Origin: Clostridium cavendishii DSM 21758
Lineage (GTDB): Bacteria > Bacillota > Clostridia > Clostridiales > Clostridiaceae
Reading direction: 5' to 3'
DNA: 64,000 bases
Assembly (NCBI RefSeq): GCF_900141845.1
Contig: NZ_FQZB01000008.1
Coordinates: forward strand, 235,505-299,504
Of this stretch, positions 26,809 through 35,998 are shown piece by piece; positions within the stretch are counted from its first letter, which is position 1; each line of letters starts with the position of its first letter. The notes under the pieces were generated by a model that searched no databases, was not told the origin of the DNA, and saw only the letters and a list, made by a program, of their open reading frames with translations. The position numbers were made by a program, and so were the translations under genes.

Positions 26809-27393
26809 TTAAAGATTGAATAGACGATGCCAAAAATTCCTATTTCTACTTTGTTCTATAGATTTTTCTCTCCAAGCTAAAAGTTTATCATCTATTTCTT
26901 TAAAATGTTTTTCTTGCATTTCTTCTAAGGAAGATTTTAATTCTTTATTTTCTTTTTGAATATTCTTAAGCCCTTCCTCTAGTGGCTCTAATTTAGTTGA
27001 TAAACATTCATCTAAGTTATTATTTATAGCTGTAGTCATAGCTACTTCAACCATTTTTTCTAAAGAAACTTGAAAATTTTTCATAAACTCATTATAATTA
27101 GTTTGATTTATAATGGTCATTTCCTTACGACCTACTTCTATATCAGGAGTATTCACATTAATTTCCTCACCTTTTTCTAGGACCTTTTTAATTGCTTTAT
27201 AATTCAATCCTTGTTCCTTAAGCTCAAAAACTATTTTAAGAATTTCTATATCTCTATAACTATAGCTTCTTTCTATATTATTTTCTCTTTCAATATTAAG
27301 CTCTAATACTTTTTCAATATATCTTAGATTATGTTGTTCACAACCTAGTATTTTACATACTTCACCAATACTAAACTTATTTTCAATTTCCAT
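26809..27393 (-). CDS. MerR-type regulator with coiled-coil tail
   Basis: 194 residues. Residues 1-70 form a MerR-like winged helix (FSIGEVCKILGCEQHNLRYIEK ... SYSYRDIEILKIVFELKEQGLNYKAIKKVLE). Residues 125-175 are a strong coiled coil (LEPLEEGLKNIQKENKELKSSLEEMQ), ending in WREKSIEQSRNRNFWHRLFNL. Start ATG 27393 follows AGAGGTG; an upstream in-frame start has no site. Resembles RacA- or plasmid-type MerR proteins that bind DNA but respond to no small ligand. Alone on its strand. Confidence 0.75.
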   Translation of the reverse strand: MEIENKFSIGEVCKILGCEQHNLRYIEKVLELNIERENNIERSYSYRDIEILKIVFELKEQGLNYKAIKKVLEKGEEINVNTPDIEVGRKEMTIINQTNYNEFMKNFQVSLEKMVEVAMTTAINNNLDECLSTKLEPLEEGLKNIQKENKELKSSLEEMQEKHFKEIDDKLLAWREKSIEQSRNRNFWHRLFNL

Positions 27394-27792
27394 AAATACA
27401 CCTCTAATCACTTTATAAACTATGTTAAGTAGATTTACAATATTTGTAAGATAATTATTATATTCCATATATTTACAATAAATCCTTCTTAATTTATTAA
27501 ATTTTTATGTAAGTTTATTAATTTTTTTTATTAAGCTTATATTATGGTGAATTTAGGCAATAGGAAATTTAACTGTAATTTTATAATAAATATTTATTTT
27601 ATAGGATAATTATGTTATCAAGTAAAATCACTAAAATTTGATCAGTTTAAGCTATATTGTTATAGAATTATATCAAATATATACTGCACTATACTTAATA
27701 AGAAATATGTAACCTTAGATGATTTAGAAATGAAATCACAACCAACAAGTGCTATACTAAGTGAAACAAATAATATTAAGGGGTAGGTTCTT
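27394..27792. other. Divergent intergenic region
   Basis: About 400 bases between divergent regulator and SUKH-3 genes. AT-rich; no gene or clear structure seen beyond the two ribosome sites at its ends. Confidence 0.4.
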
Positions 27793-28248
27793 ATGGAGAA
27801 TATTACATTAGATAGACTGAGGCAGGCTGGATGGACAAGTGAAAGAAATATTAATATTGATTTAATAGAAAAAATATTTAAAGAGAAAAGTATTGATATG
27901 CCTCAAAAAATACGAGCTTTTTTGAGACAATATGGGATGTTAGAAATAAGATTTAAAAGAAAAATACAAGCCATTGATATTTTTGAGGTGATTGAATTTA
28001 ATCCAATTAAAGCTATTGGTAATAACCTGAATGGTGAATATTTTAAAGATATATTTGATGAATATGATATTAATGATATTGTTTATCCTATAGGAATAAG
28101 CAGTAGGGGAAATTTACTTATGCTTATGACAGAGAATGGAACGTTTTACAGATACACTGATGGATTTCTATGTAAAGATGGTGAAAATATTGAAGAAATG
28201 TTTGATTGTGTGATAGGTGAATGTAGGGAACCAATTTATTTTGAATAG
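27793..28248 (+). CDS. SUKH-3 domain protein (orphan immunity protein)
   Basis: 151 residues. The opening LRQAGWTSERNINI and the middle IVYPIGISSRGNLLMLMTENGTFYRYTDGFL fit the SUKH-3 family, immunity proteins of polymorphic-toxin systems. No toxin or secretion gene lies beside it, so it may protect against toxins of neighbours or be a relic. ATG preceded by AAGGGGTAGGTTCTT. Confidence 0.75.
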   Translation: MENITLDRLRQAGWTSERNINIDLIEKIFKEKSIDMPQKIRAFLRQYGMLEIRFKRKIQAIDIFEVIEFNPIKAIGNNLNGEYFKDIFDEYDINDIVYPIGISSRGNLLMLMTENGTFYRYTDGFLCKDGENIEEMFDCVIGECREPIYFE

Positions 28249-28650
28249 AATTAAATTAGCTGTATACTATGATTTATGCTTTTAGTTAATTAGAGGAATC
28301 AAGTATAGTAAAGGAACTATACCCAAACAAAACAATTTGAATTTGAACATAATTTAGAGATATAAAAAATAAAAGGGGAAAAGAACATGATAAAGACTTG
28401 TAAATGTGGAAATGTTATGAATGATTCGGTAGTACCTAAATAAGTATGTGTATTATACATATAGAGCTTAAATGTGAAAATAATTTTTAAATTATAGAAA
28501 TAGACTACGAAGGGGGAAATCCATTATATTAAATTAGAATAAAATTCTGGTTAGAATATATAAACTTATATGTAATTTTATTAAATAAATGTAAAAAAGT
28601 ATATAAAAAAGGCGGAAATTTTTAATATAATATAATAAAAAATGATGTAT
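28249..28650. other. Degenerate intergenic stretch with a tiny reading frame
   Basis: A ribosome site (AAAAGGGGAAAAG) precedes an 18-codon frame at 28387-28443 encoding MIKTCKCGNVMNDSVVPK, which looks like the start of a zinc-ribbon protein that has lost the rest. Nothing else supported. Confidence 0.35.
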
Positions 28651-28664
28651 AATGGTATTATGTG

Positions 28665-28795
28665 GTATTAAATCAAAAAATGAAGGGTTAAGAAAAGTAA
28701 TAAATTCTTAATTCAGTATGTAGGTGCAAATCTTTGAGGTTCCTACAAAGCAAGATTAACAATGAGATAAATTGTTTGTTAATCTTATTTTTTGA
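28665..28795 (+). promoter_or_regulatory. Candidate structured leader (attenuator) of the lipoprotein gene
   Basis: Three successive stems: TTAAGAA/TTCTTAA (about 28687-28710), GTAGG/CCTAC (28720-28746), and a terminator stem (28752-28786). The terminator's left arm AAGATT (28752-28757) can instead pair with AATCTT (28729-28734) inside the second loop, giving an antiterminator alternative. A TATAAT box lies just upstream. No known riboswitch class recognised. Confidence 0.4.
28752..28793 (+). terminator. Terminator upstream of the lipoprotein gene
   Basis: 11-bp perfect stem (28752-28762 with 28776-28786) followed by ATTTTTTG; it lies 39 bases before the coding start. Confidence 0.75.
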
Positions 28796-28831
28796 TGTAT
28801 AAAAAATTATAAATTTATAGGGGGATTTATT

Positions 28832-29536
28832 ATGAAAAAAAGGTTAGTTAAAAGTATAATGACTGTATTATGTATTTCATTAGTAATAGGGGCTGTAGGA
28901 TGTGGAAGTGGTTCAAAAAAAGATAAGGTAACTGAAAAAGAAACTGCGTCTAGTAGTGATACTAAGAAAGAGGATAATAAAAAAACTGATAATGAAGATT
29001 CGAAAGGAACAGTGGCCAAGTCTGATTTGGTAAAAGGAACTGTTGAAAAACCAATAAAAATGAATGAAGCTGGAGCATTAGCAGCAACTACTTCAAAAGA
29101 TTCAAAAACTGAGTTTATGGTACAAATGAAGGTAATAAAAGTAACACGTGGTACTGATGCTAAAAAAATGGTGGATGAATATGATGCAACAGATCCAGTA
29201 ACAAGATTTAAAGCTTTAGAGGAAGGATTTGAGTTTGTAGTACTTGACACAGAAATTGCAGTACCAAAGAATGTAACTTCTAATCCGGAAGATTTGATAA
29301 TGGAAGGTAGTAATTTTTCTGTTAAGGGTAAAGATGGGGCTGCAGTTAAAAAAGGAAATTCAGCATTAATAGGAATACCAACTATTACTATAAAAAAGAG
29401 TGCTACAGGCTTTATGAAACAAGGAGAAACAAGAACATACCAGATAGCAACGATTTTACCAACTGAGACAAAGGAATTTTTATTTGAGACTAGAAGTGTT
29501 AAAGCTGAGAATATGTCATATTTTCTAATTAAATAA
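28832..29536 (+). CDS. Secreted lipoprotein with DUF4352-like domain
   Basis: 234 residues. Lipoprotein signal with lipobox GAVGC (Cys near residue 24), then a low-complexity KKDKVTEKETASSSD linker to about residue 60, then a beta-rich domain. The order (MVQMKVIKVTRG ... EGFEFVVLDTEIAV ... GETRTYQIATILP) is like DUF4352 immunoglobulin-fold lipoproteins. Function unknown. Good ribosome site (AGGGGGATTTATT). Preceded by a terminator-bearing leader and followed by a strong terminator. Confidence 0.8.
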   Translation: MKKRLVKSIMTVLCISLVIGAVGCGSGSKKDKVTEKETASSSDTKKEDNKKTDNEDSKGTVAKSDLVKGTVEKPIKMNEAGALAATTSKDSKTEFMVQMKVIKVTRGTDAKKMVDEYDATDPVTRFKALEEGFEFVVLDTEIAVPKNVTSNPEDLIMEGSNFSVKGKDGAAVKKGNSALIGIPTITIKKSATGFMKQGETRTYQIATILPTETKEFLFETRSVKAENMSYFLIK

Positions 29537-29544
29537 TATAAGTC

Positions 29545-29590
29545 AATAACCTATTAGTTAAAAGAAAAATTAACTAATAGGTTATTTTGA
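29545..29590. terminator. Strong terminator after the lipoprotein gene
   Basis: 17-bp perfect stem (29545-29561 with 29570-29586), 8-base loop, flanking A/T runs; can also serve the convergent PTS gene. Confidence 0.85.
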
Positions 29591-29622
29591 TATTATGAAA
29601 ATTAATAAGTTGAGTAATTATT

Positions 29623-30102
29623 TTATTTAAATTTATAAGTCATAATTACATCAGAACCTTCATTAACTGTTACACCAACTTTTGGATTTATATCTTTAAC
29701 AGAATCCATATTTGTTATTAGTACTGGTGTAATAAGAGACAATCCTTTACTATTAATAAGGTCTCTATTTATTTTTAATATAGGGGTACCAGCCTTAACA
29801 TGGACACCAGGTTCTATTAGCCTTTCAAAACCTTCTCCTTCTAAAGTAACAGTATCTATTCCAATATGAACTAATAATTCAACTCCACCTTCAAGCGTCA
29901 TAGCAAAAGCATGATTTGTTTTGAATATAAGGGATAATTCTCCATCTGTAGGGGCAACTACTATATCACCAGTAGTATCAATAGCAACTCCATCACCAGC
30001 CATTTTTTGAGCAAAAACTGCATCTGGTACTTGAGATAAATCTATGGTTTTTCCAGCTATAGGGGCTAATAATCTTAAATCCTTCTTAAAAAATCCAAAC
30101 AT
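29623..30102 (-). CDS. PTS glucose-type EIIA component
   Basis: 159 residues. Complete EIIA-Glc fold: APIAGKTIDLSQVPD, VAPTDGELSLIFKTNHAFAM (His64), GVELLVHIGIDTVTLEGEGF (phosphorylated His79), and the tail IKDINPKVGVTV. It accepts phosphate from HPr and passes it to an EIIB domain. It stands alone and divergent from the EIICB gene at 30519, so the two halves of one permease are split. The leader has an antiterminator-type control element; a hairpin also covers the ribosome site. Confidence 0.9.
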   Translation of the reverse strand: MFGFFKKDLRLLAPIAGKTIDLSQVPDAVFAQKMAGDGVAIDTTGDIVVAPTDGELSLIFKTNHAFAMTLEGGVELLVHIGIDTVTLEGEGFERLIEPGVHVKAGTPILKINRDLINSKGLSLITPVLITNMDSVKDINPKVGVTVNEGSDVIMTYKFK

Positions 30103-30110
30103 AATATATT

Positions 30111-30132
30111 CCTAATATTTTTAAATATTAGG
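30111..30132 (-). promoter_or_regulatory. Hairpin over the EIIA ribosome site
   Basis: 9-bp stem CCTAATATT/AATATTAGG with a 4-base loop, ending 8 bases before the ATG; the AGGA site lies within the stem arm. It could reduce translation. Confidence 0.4.
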
Positions 30133-30167
30133 GAATTCACATCCTTTCTTTAAATTATATTTAATAC

Positions 30168-30221
30168 TAAAAAAAAATAGGCATAAGTTATTAAAACTTA
30201 TGCCTGATTTAACAGTAACAC
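30168..30221 (-). promoter_or_regulatory. RAT antitermination element and terminator of the EIIA gene
   Basis: Minus-strand leader with GTGTTACTG and CAGGCATAAG (30221-30197), matching the ribonucleic-antiterminator consensus bound by BglG/LicT/SacY proteins. It overlaps the left arm of an 11-bp terminator stem (30179-30205) ending in a T run, the classic arrangement. Confidence 0.75.
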
Positions 30222-30231
30222 GTTAATAATT

Positions 30232-30261
30232 ATTATACAGCAAGTATAATTTGGTTGTCAA
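30232..30261 (-). promoter_or_regulatory. Promoter of the EIIA gene
   Basis: TTGACA (30261-30256), 18-base spacer, TATAAT (30237-30232). Confidence 0.8.
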
Positions 30262-30315
30262 GGAGGAACAAATAATACATAAAAAAGAAAAAAATAAAAA
30301 TTTTTCTTGAAACCG

Positions 30316-30344
30316 TTGACAAGAACAATTGTGAGATATATAAT
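30316..30344 (+). promoter_or_regulatory. Promoter of the EIICB gene
   Basis: Consensus TTGACA (30316-30321), 17-base spacer, TATAAT (30339-30344). Confidence 0.85.
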
Positions 30345-30374
30345 AAAGTTGTAAATTAAATACAGCGTTTAACG

Positions 30375-30450
30375 GCGTGTAACCAATTTAAGTTTTGGGC
30401 ATTAGCTGAAAAGGATATGTTATTACATTATACCTTTTCAGCTTTTTTTA
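30375..30450 (+). promoter_or_regulatory. Variant RAT element and terminator of the EIICB gene
   Basis: GTGTAACC ... GGGCATTAGCT (30377-30406) is a variant antiterminator target, close to the GlcT type. It overlaps the left arm of a terminator stem (30404-30414 with 30433-30443), followed by seven T. Confidence 0.6.
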
Positions 30451-30518
30451 TTGCTTTTAATTTGTAATTTTAGGACTTATGTTCTTAAAATAAATAAAAA
30501 TAAGGGGGACTTATAATT

Positions 30519-31961
30519 ATGATGAAGTATTTACAAAGATTAGGAAAGTCATTAATGCTTCCAGTAGCTTGTTTACCAGTAGCTAGTATCCTAATGGGTG
30601 TAGGTTATTGGATTGATCCTACTGGATGGGGTGCAAATAATGTTGCAGCTGCCTTTTTAATAAAAGCAGGTGGATCATTGATTGAGAACATGGGGATACT
30701 ATTTGCAATAGGTGTAGCAGTAGGTATGTCTGATGATAGTGAAGGGACTGCAGGCTTAGCAGGTCTTGTTTCATGGCTTGTAATTACAACTTTATTATCT
30801 ACAAAATCAGTAGCAATATTTAAGGGAATTAAGGAAGCTGATGTTGCAGCTGCATATAGTAAAACACAAACACAATTTATAGGTATATTAGCAGGTTTAA
30901 TTGGGGCTAGTTGCTATAATAGGTTTAAGGGAACTAAACTTCCAGATGCGTTATCATTCTTCAGCGGAAGAAGAAGTGTTGCTATAGTTACAGCAGCATT
31001 ATCTCTTGTTGCTTCAGGAATATTATTCTTTGTGTGGCCTATTGTTTATGGAGGTTTGGTGTCATTTGGTAAAGGGATTATATCTACTGGTGCTATAGGT
31101 GCAGGTATATACGCTTTCTTTAACAGGTTATTAATACCAACAGGACTACATCATGCTCTTAACTCAGTATTTTGGTTTGATGTTGCTGGAATAAATGATA
31201 TAGGAAACTTCTGGAGTGGGAAGGGAACTTATGGACAAACTGGTATGTATTTAACAGGATTCTTCCCAGTAATGATGTTTGGATTACCAGCAGGAGCTTT
31301 AGCTATGTATCATACAGCTAAAGATAAAAAGAAAAAAGTTGTTTATGGACTATTACTAGCAGGTTCAATTTCTGCATTCTTTACAGGAGTTACAGAACCA
31401 TTAGAATTTGCATTTATGTTCTTAGCACCAGGATTATATGTAATTCATGCATTATTAACAGGTGTTTCAGCAGCAGTATGTGCAATGTTACCAGTAAGAG
31501 CAGGATTCAACTTTAGTGCCGGCTTTGTAGATTGGTTCTTAAGCTTTAAAGCGCCAATGGCTCAAAATCCACTATGGTTAATTCCAATAGGTTTAGTAGT
31601 TGCAGTTGTATATTATGTAGTATTCCGTTTTGCAATTACAAAATTCAACTTAAAAACTCCAGGTAGAGAAGATGATGACGACCAAGATGAAGAAATGCAC
31701 ATAGATCTTAAAAACAATGACTTCACAAAAATAGCTCAAATTATATTAGAAGGTGTTGGCGGAAAAGAAAACGTAACATCTATAGATAATTGTGTGACAA
31801 GATTACGTTTAGAAATAAAAGATCAAGCAAAGGTTAATGAAAAGAAAATAAAATCTGCAGGGGTAGCTGGTGTAATAAGACCAGGTAAAACAAGTTTACA
31901 AGTTGTCGTTGGACCTCAAGTACAATTTGTTGCAGATGAATTCAAAAAGTTATGTAGATAG
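30519..31961 (+). CDS. ptsG: PTS glucose/maltose-type EIICB permease
   Basis: 480 residues. Membrane EIIC (1-375, opening with LQRLGKSLMLPVACLPVA, containing TGLHHALNSVFWFD and FFTGVTEPLEFAF), a charged linker EDDDDQDEE, then EIIB (about 396-480) with the phosphocysteine in IDNCVTRLRLE (Cys425). It imports and phosphorylates a hexose using phosphate from the split EIIA. Substrate is glucose, maltose or related; not decided by sequence. RBS AAGGGGGAC; the second Met is an alternative start. Controlled by the antiterminator leader upstream. Confidence 0.9.
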   Translation: MMKYLQRLGKSLMLPVACLPVASILMGVGYWIDPTGWGANNVAAAFLIKAGGSLIENMGILFAIGVAVGMSDDSEGTAGLAGLVSWLVITTLLSTKSVAIFKGIKEADVAAAYSKTQTQFIGILAGLIGASCYNRFKGTKLPDALSFFSGRRSVAIVTAALSLVASGILFFVWPIVYGGLVSFGKGIISTGAIGAGIYAFFNRLLIPTGLHHALNSVFWFDVAGINDIGNFWSGKGTYGQTGMYLTGFFPVMMFGLPAGALAMYHTAKDKKKKVVYGLLLAGSISAFFTGVTEPLEFAFMFLAPGLYVIHALLTGVSAAVCAMLPVRAGFNFSAGFVDWFLSFKAPMAQNPLWLIPIGLVVAVVYYVVFRFAITKFNLKTPGREDDDDQDEEMHIDLKNNDFTKIAQIILEGVGGKENVTSIDNCVTRLRLEIKDQAKVNEKKIKSAGVAGVIRPGKTSLQVVVGPQVQFVADEFKKLCR

Positions 31962-31969
31962 GAAATAAA

Positions 31970-32003
31970 AAGCGTGGTTTCTATAAAGAAACCGCGTTTT
32001 TTA
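31970..32003 (+). terminator. Intrinsic terminator after EIICB
   Basis: About 12-bp stem (AAGCGTGGTTTCT with AGAAACCGCGTT, one G-T pair), 4-base loop, six T. Confidence 0.85.
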
Positions 32004-32233
32004 TAAAATATTTATTAGAAATATAAAAATTTAATAAAGTTAATTTTATAATGAAAAGTTTATTAGGGATTAGAGATATAAAAGTTTTGAGGTTAGTTAA
32101 TGAAGAGTAATTAATATTATCTAAATCTAGGATTTCAATAATGGCTTAGAGGGAATTCTTATTCACTAGCGTTAGTAAGAGTAAGTTTTTATTAATTAAA
32201 TTTAGGATTTAGATACTCACTTAATTTTTAGTG

Positions 32234-32262
32234 TTTACAAAATATATTAATATGCTTATAAT
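32234..32262 (+). promoter_or_regulatory. Promoter of the gltX transcript
   Basis: TTTACA (32234-32239), 17-base spacer, TATAAT (32257-32262). The leader from here to the coding start is about 480 bases. Confidence 0.65.
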
Positions 32263-32359
32263 TAGAAGGTATAAAGCCTATAATTTTTATAGGTTAATAA
32301 AGTTTATAACCTGGGAAATACTGACAAATATTGCAAGGTAGTTAAATTGAATAGTTAAG

Positions 32360-32692
32360 CAATGATGGAGAAAAGTAGGTAAGTTAGATTTCAAAGAGAG
32401 CTAAAGTTAGGTGAAAGTTTAGTATATTTATCTTAGTGAAAAGAAGCTCCTAAGCTATAAGATGAAAGGTTTTACTATAGTAATCTTATGGGGTTTCTTC
32501 CCTTAAAAAGAAGTTTAGAAAAAGTGTAAACACAAATCCTTTATATTATTAAGAGATTAATAAGGTTTGTTTAATAAATTGAATTAAATTTTCTAAACAT
32601 TAAGCGGGTTATTAATTGACCAATTTAGGTGGTACCACGGAAGTTTAGCTTTCGTCCTAAGATTTTAGGATGAAGGCTTTTTTTAATGTCCA
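32360..32692 (+). promoter_or_regulatory. T-box riboswitch (tRNA-Glu type)
   Basis: Conserved blocks are present in order: GATGGAGAAAAGTA, AGAGAGC with GTTAGGTGAAAG (32395-32418), candidate specifier GAA (32443-32445), the T-box AGGTGGTACCACGG (32627-32640), and a terminator stem of 14 bp (about 32648-32679) with T run. Uncharged tRNA-Glu pairing should stop termination and raise gltX expression. Confidence 0.9.
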
Positions 32693-32750
32693 CTATTTTG
32701 TTGAGAGTAATGCTATTTAATTACTATAAATTAAAGAGAGGATTGATAAT

Positions 32751-34409
32751 ATGAGTTACAAAGATTTAGCAGAAAAAATATTTAAGGATGTTACTGAAAC
32801 ACCGGAATTCTTTTTAGAAAAGTATAAGAAAAGAGAGCTTAAGGAAGGTGCTATGGTTACAAGATATGCACCAAGTCCAACAGGTTTTCAGCATATAGGA
32901 GGAGTGTTTGCGGCCTTAATAGCTGAAAGACTTGCAGTTCAAAGTGGAGGAGTTTTCTACTTAAGAGTTGAAGATACAGATCAAAAGAGAGAAGTAGTAG
33001 GAGCTATAGAAGATACTATAAATACTATGAAGCACTTTGGTATGAATTTTAGTGAAGGAATGACTGGAGAAGACACTGAAATAGGAAACTATGGTCCATA
33101 TAGACAAAGTAAAAGAGCACATATTTATAATGCTTTTGCAAAAAGCCTAATAGAAAAGGGATTAGCTTATCCTTGTTTCTGTTCAGCCGAAGAACTTACA
33201 AAGGTTCGTGAAGAACAAGTAGAAAATAAAATAACTCCAGGTTATTATGGAGAATATGCAAAATGTAGAAATCTTTCACCAGAAGAAGCAATAGCTAAAA
33301 TAGAGGCTGGTGAACCTTATATTTTAAGATTAAAATCACCAGGAAACTTTGAAACTAGAGTTAACTTCCACGATTTAATAAAGGGAGATATATCTTTCCC
33401 AGAAAACAATGTTGATATAGTTTTAATAAAATCAGATGGACTTCCAACGTATCATTTTGCACATGCTATAGATGATGCTTTGATGGGAACAACTCATGTA
33501 ACTAGAGGAGAAGAATGGTTATCATCTCTTCCAATACATGTTCAATTATTCGAAGTTTTAGGTTTCGAAGTGCCAAAACATGCTCACTTTCCAAGTATAA
33601 TGAAGCTTGAAAATGGAAATAAGAGAAAGCTTTCAAAGAGAAAGGACCCTGAAAGTGCAGTTACTTACTACAAAGAAGAAGGCTATCCAGTAGCTTCAGT
33701 TGTTGAATATCTTTTAAATCTTATAAATTCAACATTTGAAGTGTGGAGAGAAGAAAATCCAAATGCTGATTATCATGATTTTGTTATCTCTCTAGATAAG
33801 ATGAGTAAGAGTGGGTCATTATTTGATATTGTAAAATTAAATGACGTTTCTAAGAATGTTATCTGTAAATTCCCTGCTACTAGAGTTTATGAAGAATACA
33901 AAACTTGGGCAGAAGAATATGATAAAGAAATGTTTGATTTAATAGTTAAATATAAGGAAAGAACTATAAAAGCATTTAATATAGATAAAGAGGGTCCAAA
34001 ACCAAGAAAAGATTTTGCTAAATGGACTGATGTAAAAGAAAAAGTATTCTTCTTCTATGATGAATTATTTGATAAAGAAACTTTAGAAAATGTTGAACTT
34101 CCAAAGAATATGGATATTGAAGAAGCTAAGAGAATAGCTAAAGCTTATGTTGAAATTTATGATGAAAATGACGACAATGAAGCTTGGTTTGGTAAAGTTA
34201 AAGAACTAGCTATATCTTTAGGTTATACAGCAGATAGAAAAGCTTTTAAGAAAAATCCAGAAGAATTTAAAGGAATGGTTTCAGATGTAGCTGGAGCTAT
34301 AAGATCAGTAGTGGCTCACAGAACTAATACTCCAGACCTTCACACTATAATGCACATTATGGGAAGTGATATGGTTACAGAACGTTTTGCAAAATTCTTA
34401 AATTTATAA
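32751..34409 (+). CDS. gltX: Glutamate--tRNA ligase
   Basis: 552 residues, a full class I aminoacyl-tRNA synthetase. Signature APSPTGFQHIGG (HIGG at 48-51) and KLSKRK (293-298) are intact, as are PCFCSAEEL and the GEEWLSSLPIH segment. It charges tRNA with glutamate. The long form with an EIEAK-rich C-terminal anticodon-binding part is usual for clostridia. Regulated by the T-box directly upstream. Terminator follows at 34415. Confidence 0.97.
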   Translation: MSYKDLAEKIFKDVTETPEFFLEKYKKRELKEGAMVTRYAPSPTGFQHIGGVFAALIAERLAVQSGGVFYLRVEDTDQKREVVGAIEDTINTMKHFGMNFSEGMTGEDTEIGNYGPYRQSKRAHIYNAFAKSLIEKGLAYPCFCSAEELTKVREEQVENKITPGYYGEYAKCRNLSPEEAIAKIEAGEPYILRLKSPGNFETRVNFHDLIKGDISFPENNVDIVLIKSDGLPTYHFAHAIDDALMGTTHVTRGEEWLSSLPIHVQLFEVLGFEVPKHAHFPSIMKLENGNKRKLSKRKDPESAVTYYKEEGYPVASVVEYLLNLINSTFEVWREENPNADYHDFVISLDKMSKSGSLFDIVKLNDVSKNVICKFPATRVYEEYKTWAEEYDKEMFDLIVKYKERTIKAFNIDKEGPKPRKDFAKWTDVKEKVFFFYDELFDKETLENVELPKNMDIEEAKRIAKAYVEIYDENDDNEAWFGKVKELAISLGYTADRKAFKKNPEEFKGMVSDVAGAIRSVVAHRTNTPDLHTIMHIMGSDMVTERFAKFLNL

Positions 34410-34414
34410 AAAGC

Positions 34415-34450
34415 AAAGACTACCAAAATTTTGGTAGTCTTTATTTTTTA
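34415..34450 (+). terminator. Intrinsic terminator after gltX
   Basis: 14-bp palindrome AAAGACTACCAAAA/TTTTGGTAGTCTTT (34415-34442) followed by a T run. Confidence 0.9.
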
Positions 34451-34751
34451 TAAATTAGTTCATTTTTTATATTTTTCCTGTAATATTTTATCATTTTTCT
34501 TTTCAAAAACATAATTTTTTGCTAGTATACGAATTAATTTATTCTGTTCAGATTTTTTCATTTAAAAATTTGTCTTTAACATCATAAAACATATTTAAAT
34601 AAATTAGTTGATTATTAATTGTAGGAAAAGTAATTAATAAAATTTTTAGATAATGCAAATAATATTATATGAAATTAGTAAAGTTATAAATTTATTAATT
34701 AATCTAAAATAGATAGGATTATGATAAAAAATCAAATAATGTAATGCAAAG
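34443..34751. other. Intergenic region before the oxidoreductase operon
   Basis: About 310 AT-rich bases; only an approximate -10 (TATGATAAA near 34720) seen, no gene. Confidence 0.4.
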
Positions 34752-34763
34752 GTGGTATTAAAG

Positions 34764-35975
34764 ATGCCTAAAAGTATTGTGATTGTAGGTAGTGGAATAG
34801 CAGCAATAACAGCAATTAAATCAATTAGAGAAATAGATTTAGAGTCAGACATATATTTAATTGGAGAAGAAAAATTTTATCCATATAATCGAATAAGATT
34901 GTCAAAAGGTATATTTGATGAACTTGAAGAAAACAAAATACTACTTCAAAAGAAAGAATGGTATGAAAATAACAAGGTGAAAATATTTATTAATACAAAG
35001 GTAGTAAATGTAGATATAGATAATAAGGAAGTATTATTATTTGATGGTCGTAAAATTAAATATGATAAAATTCTTTTTGCAAATGGATCAAGTAATACTA
35101 TTCCTCCAATTGATGGGATAGGTAAAGCAGGGGTATATACACTAAGAGGTCTTAATGATGCCTTAAGTATCAAAAATAGACTTGATGAAAGTAAGCAAAT
35201 AATAATCATTGGAGGTGGTATACAAGGTTTAGAAATGGCTTGGATATTACATCAACATGGTAAAAAGGTTATAATTGTTGAATTACTATCAAGGCTTATG
35301 CCACAATTATTAGATGATAATTCATCAGAATTATTAAAAAAAATAATACAAGATTGTGGTATACAAGTAGTAACAAGCACAAAAGTAAAAGAAATAATAG
35401 GTGATACTAAAGTAGAAGGAGTTCTAATAGATGGGAAAGATAAACTTGAGTGTGATATAGTTATTTATTCTACAGGTGTTAAACCTAACATAGAGTTATT
35501 GGAAAATACCAATATTAAAACAGCAAGAGGAATAGTAGTAAATGATAAAATGGAAACTAATGTGAAGAATGTTTATGCAGCAGGGGACATTGCAGAATTT
35601 AATAATAAAGTTGTAGGGTTATGGAATGTTGCTATAGCTCAAGGAAAAGTTGCAGGATACAACATTGCAGAAAAAGAAGAGTTATATGAGAATGTTATTC
35701 CGGTGACAACATTAAATGCTTTTGGTATTTCTTTATTTTCTATGGGATGTATTAATGAAACGGAATCTACAAAAGTGCTAGTAGATGAAAATATTAGTAG
35801 AAATCAATATAAAAAAATATTTATTAAAAATAATAAAGTAGTAGGTGCAATTGTAATAGGTGATATAAAACAATCACCATTGCTTAAAGGAGCAATAGAG
35901 AAAGAAATAGTATTGGATGAGGTTGATTTTACTAATATATCTATAGAGGATTTATTAAATAAATTGAAAAAATAA
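34764..35975 (+). CDS. NADH:rubredoxin oxidoreductase-like flavoprotein
   Basis: 403 residues. FAD-binding IVIVGSGIAAITAIKSI at the N terminus, NAD-binding IIIIGGGIQGLEMAWIL in the middle, and YAAGDIAEFN near residue 280. It belongs to the NAD(P)H-dependent rubredoxin/nitrite-reductase-like FAD family. In clostridia such proteins reduce rubredoxin, which feeds flavodiiron protein and so removes oxygen or NO. ATG at 34764 follows AAAGGTGG. First gene of a three-gene group with DUF1450 and the flavodiiron protein. Confidence 0.85.
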   Translation: MPKSIVIVGSGIAAITAIKSIREIDLESDIYLIGEEKFYPYNRIRLSKGIFDELEENKILLQKKEWYENNKVKIFINTKVVNVDIDNKEVLLFDGRKIKYDKILFANGSSNTIPPIDGIGKAGVYTLRGLNDALSIKNRLDESKQIIIIGGGIQGLEMAWILHQHGKKVIIVELLSRLMPQLLDDNSSELLKKIIQDCGIQVVTSTKVKEIIGDTKVEGVLIDGKDKLECDIVIYSTGVKPNIELLENTNIKTARGIVVNDKMETNVKNVYAAGDIAEFNNKVVGLWNVAIAQGKVAGYNIAEKEELYENVIPVTTLNAFGISLFSMGCINETESTKVLVDENISRNQYKKIFIKNNKVVGAIVIGDIKQSPLLKGAIEKEIVLDEVDFTNISIEDLLNKLKK

Positions 35976-35998
35976 ATACTACTGATGGAGGTGATAAT

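Noticed and set aside
28720..28760. preQ1-I-type riboswitch in the lipoprotein leader
   Set aside because: GAGGTTCCTAC resembles part of the preQ1 loop, but the A-rich tail and CTA pairing are missing and the gene is not a queuosine transporter.
31999..32233. Hidden small gene before the gltX leader
   Set aside because: No ribosome site with a sustained frame; the region only holds promoter-like AT sequence.
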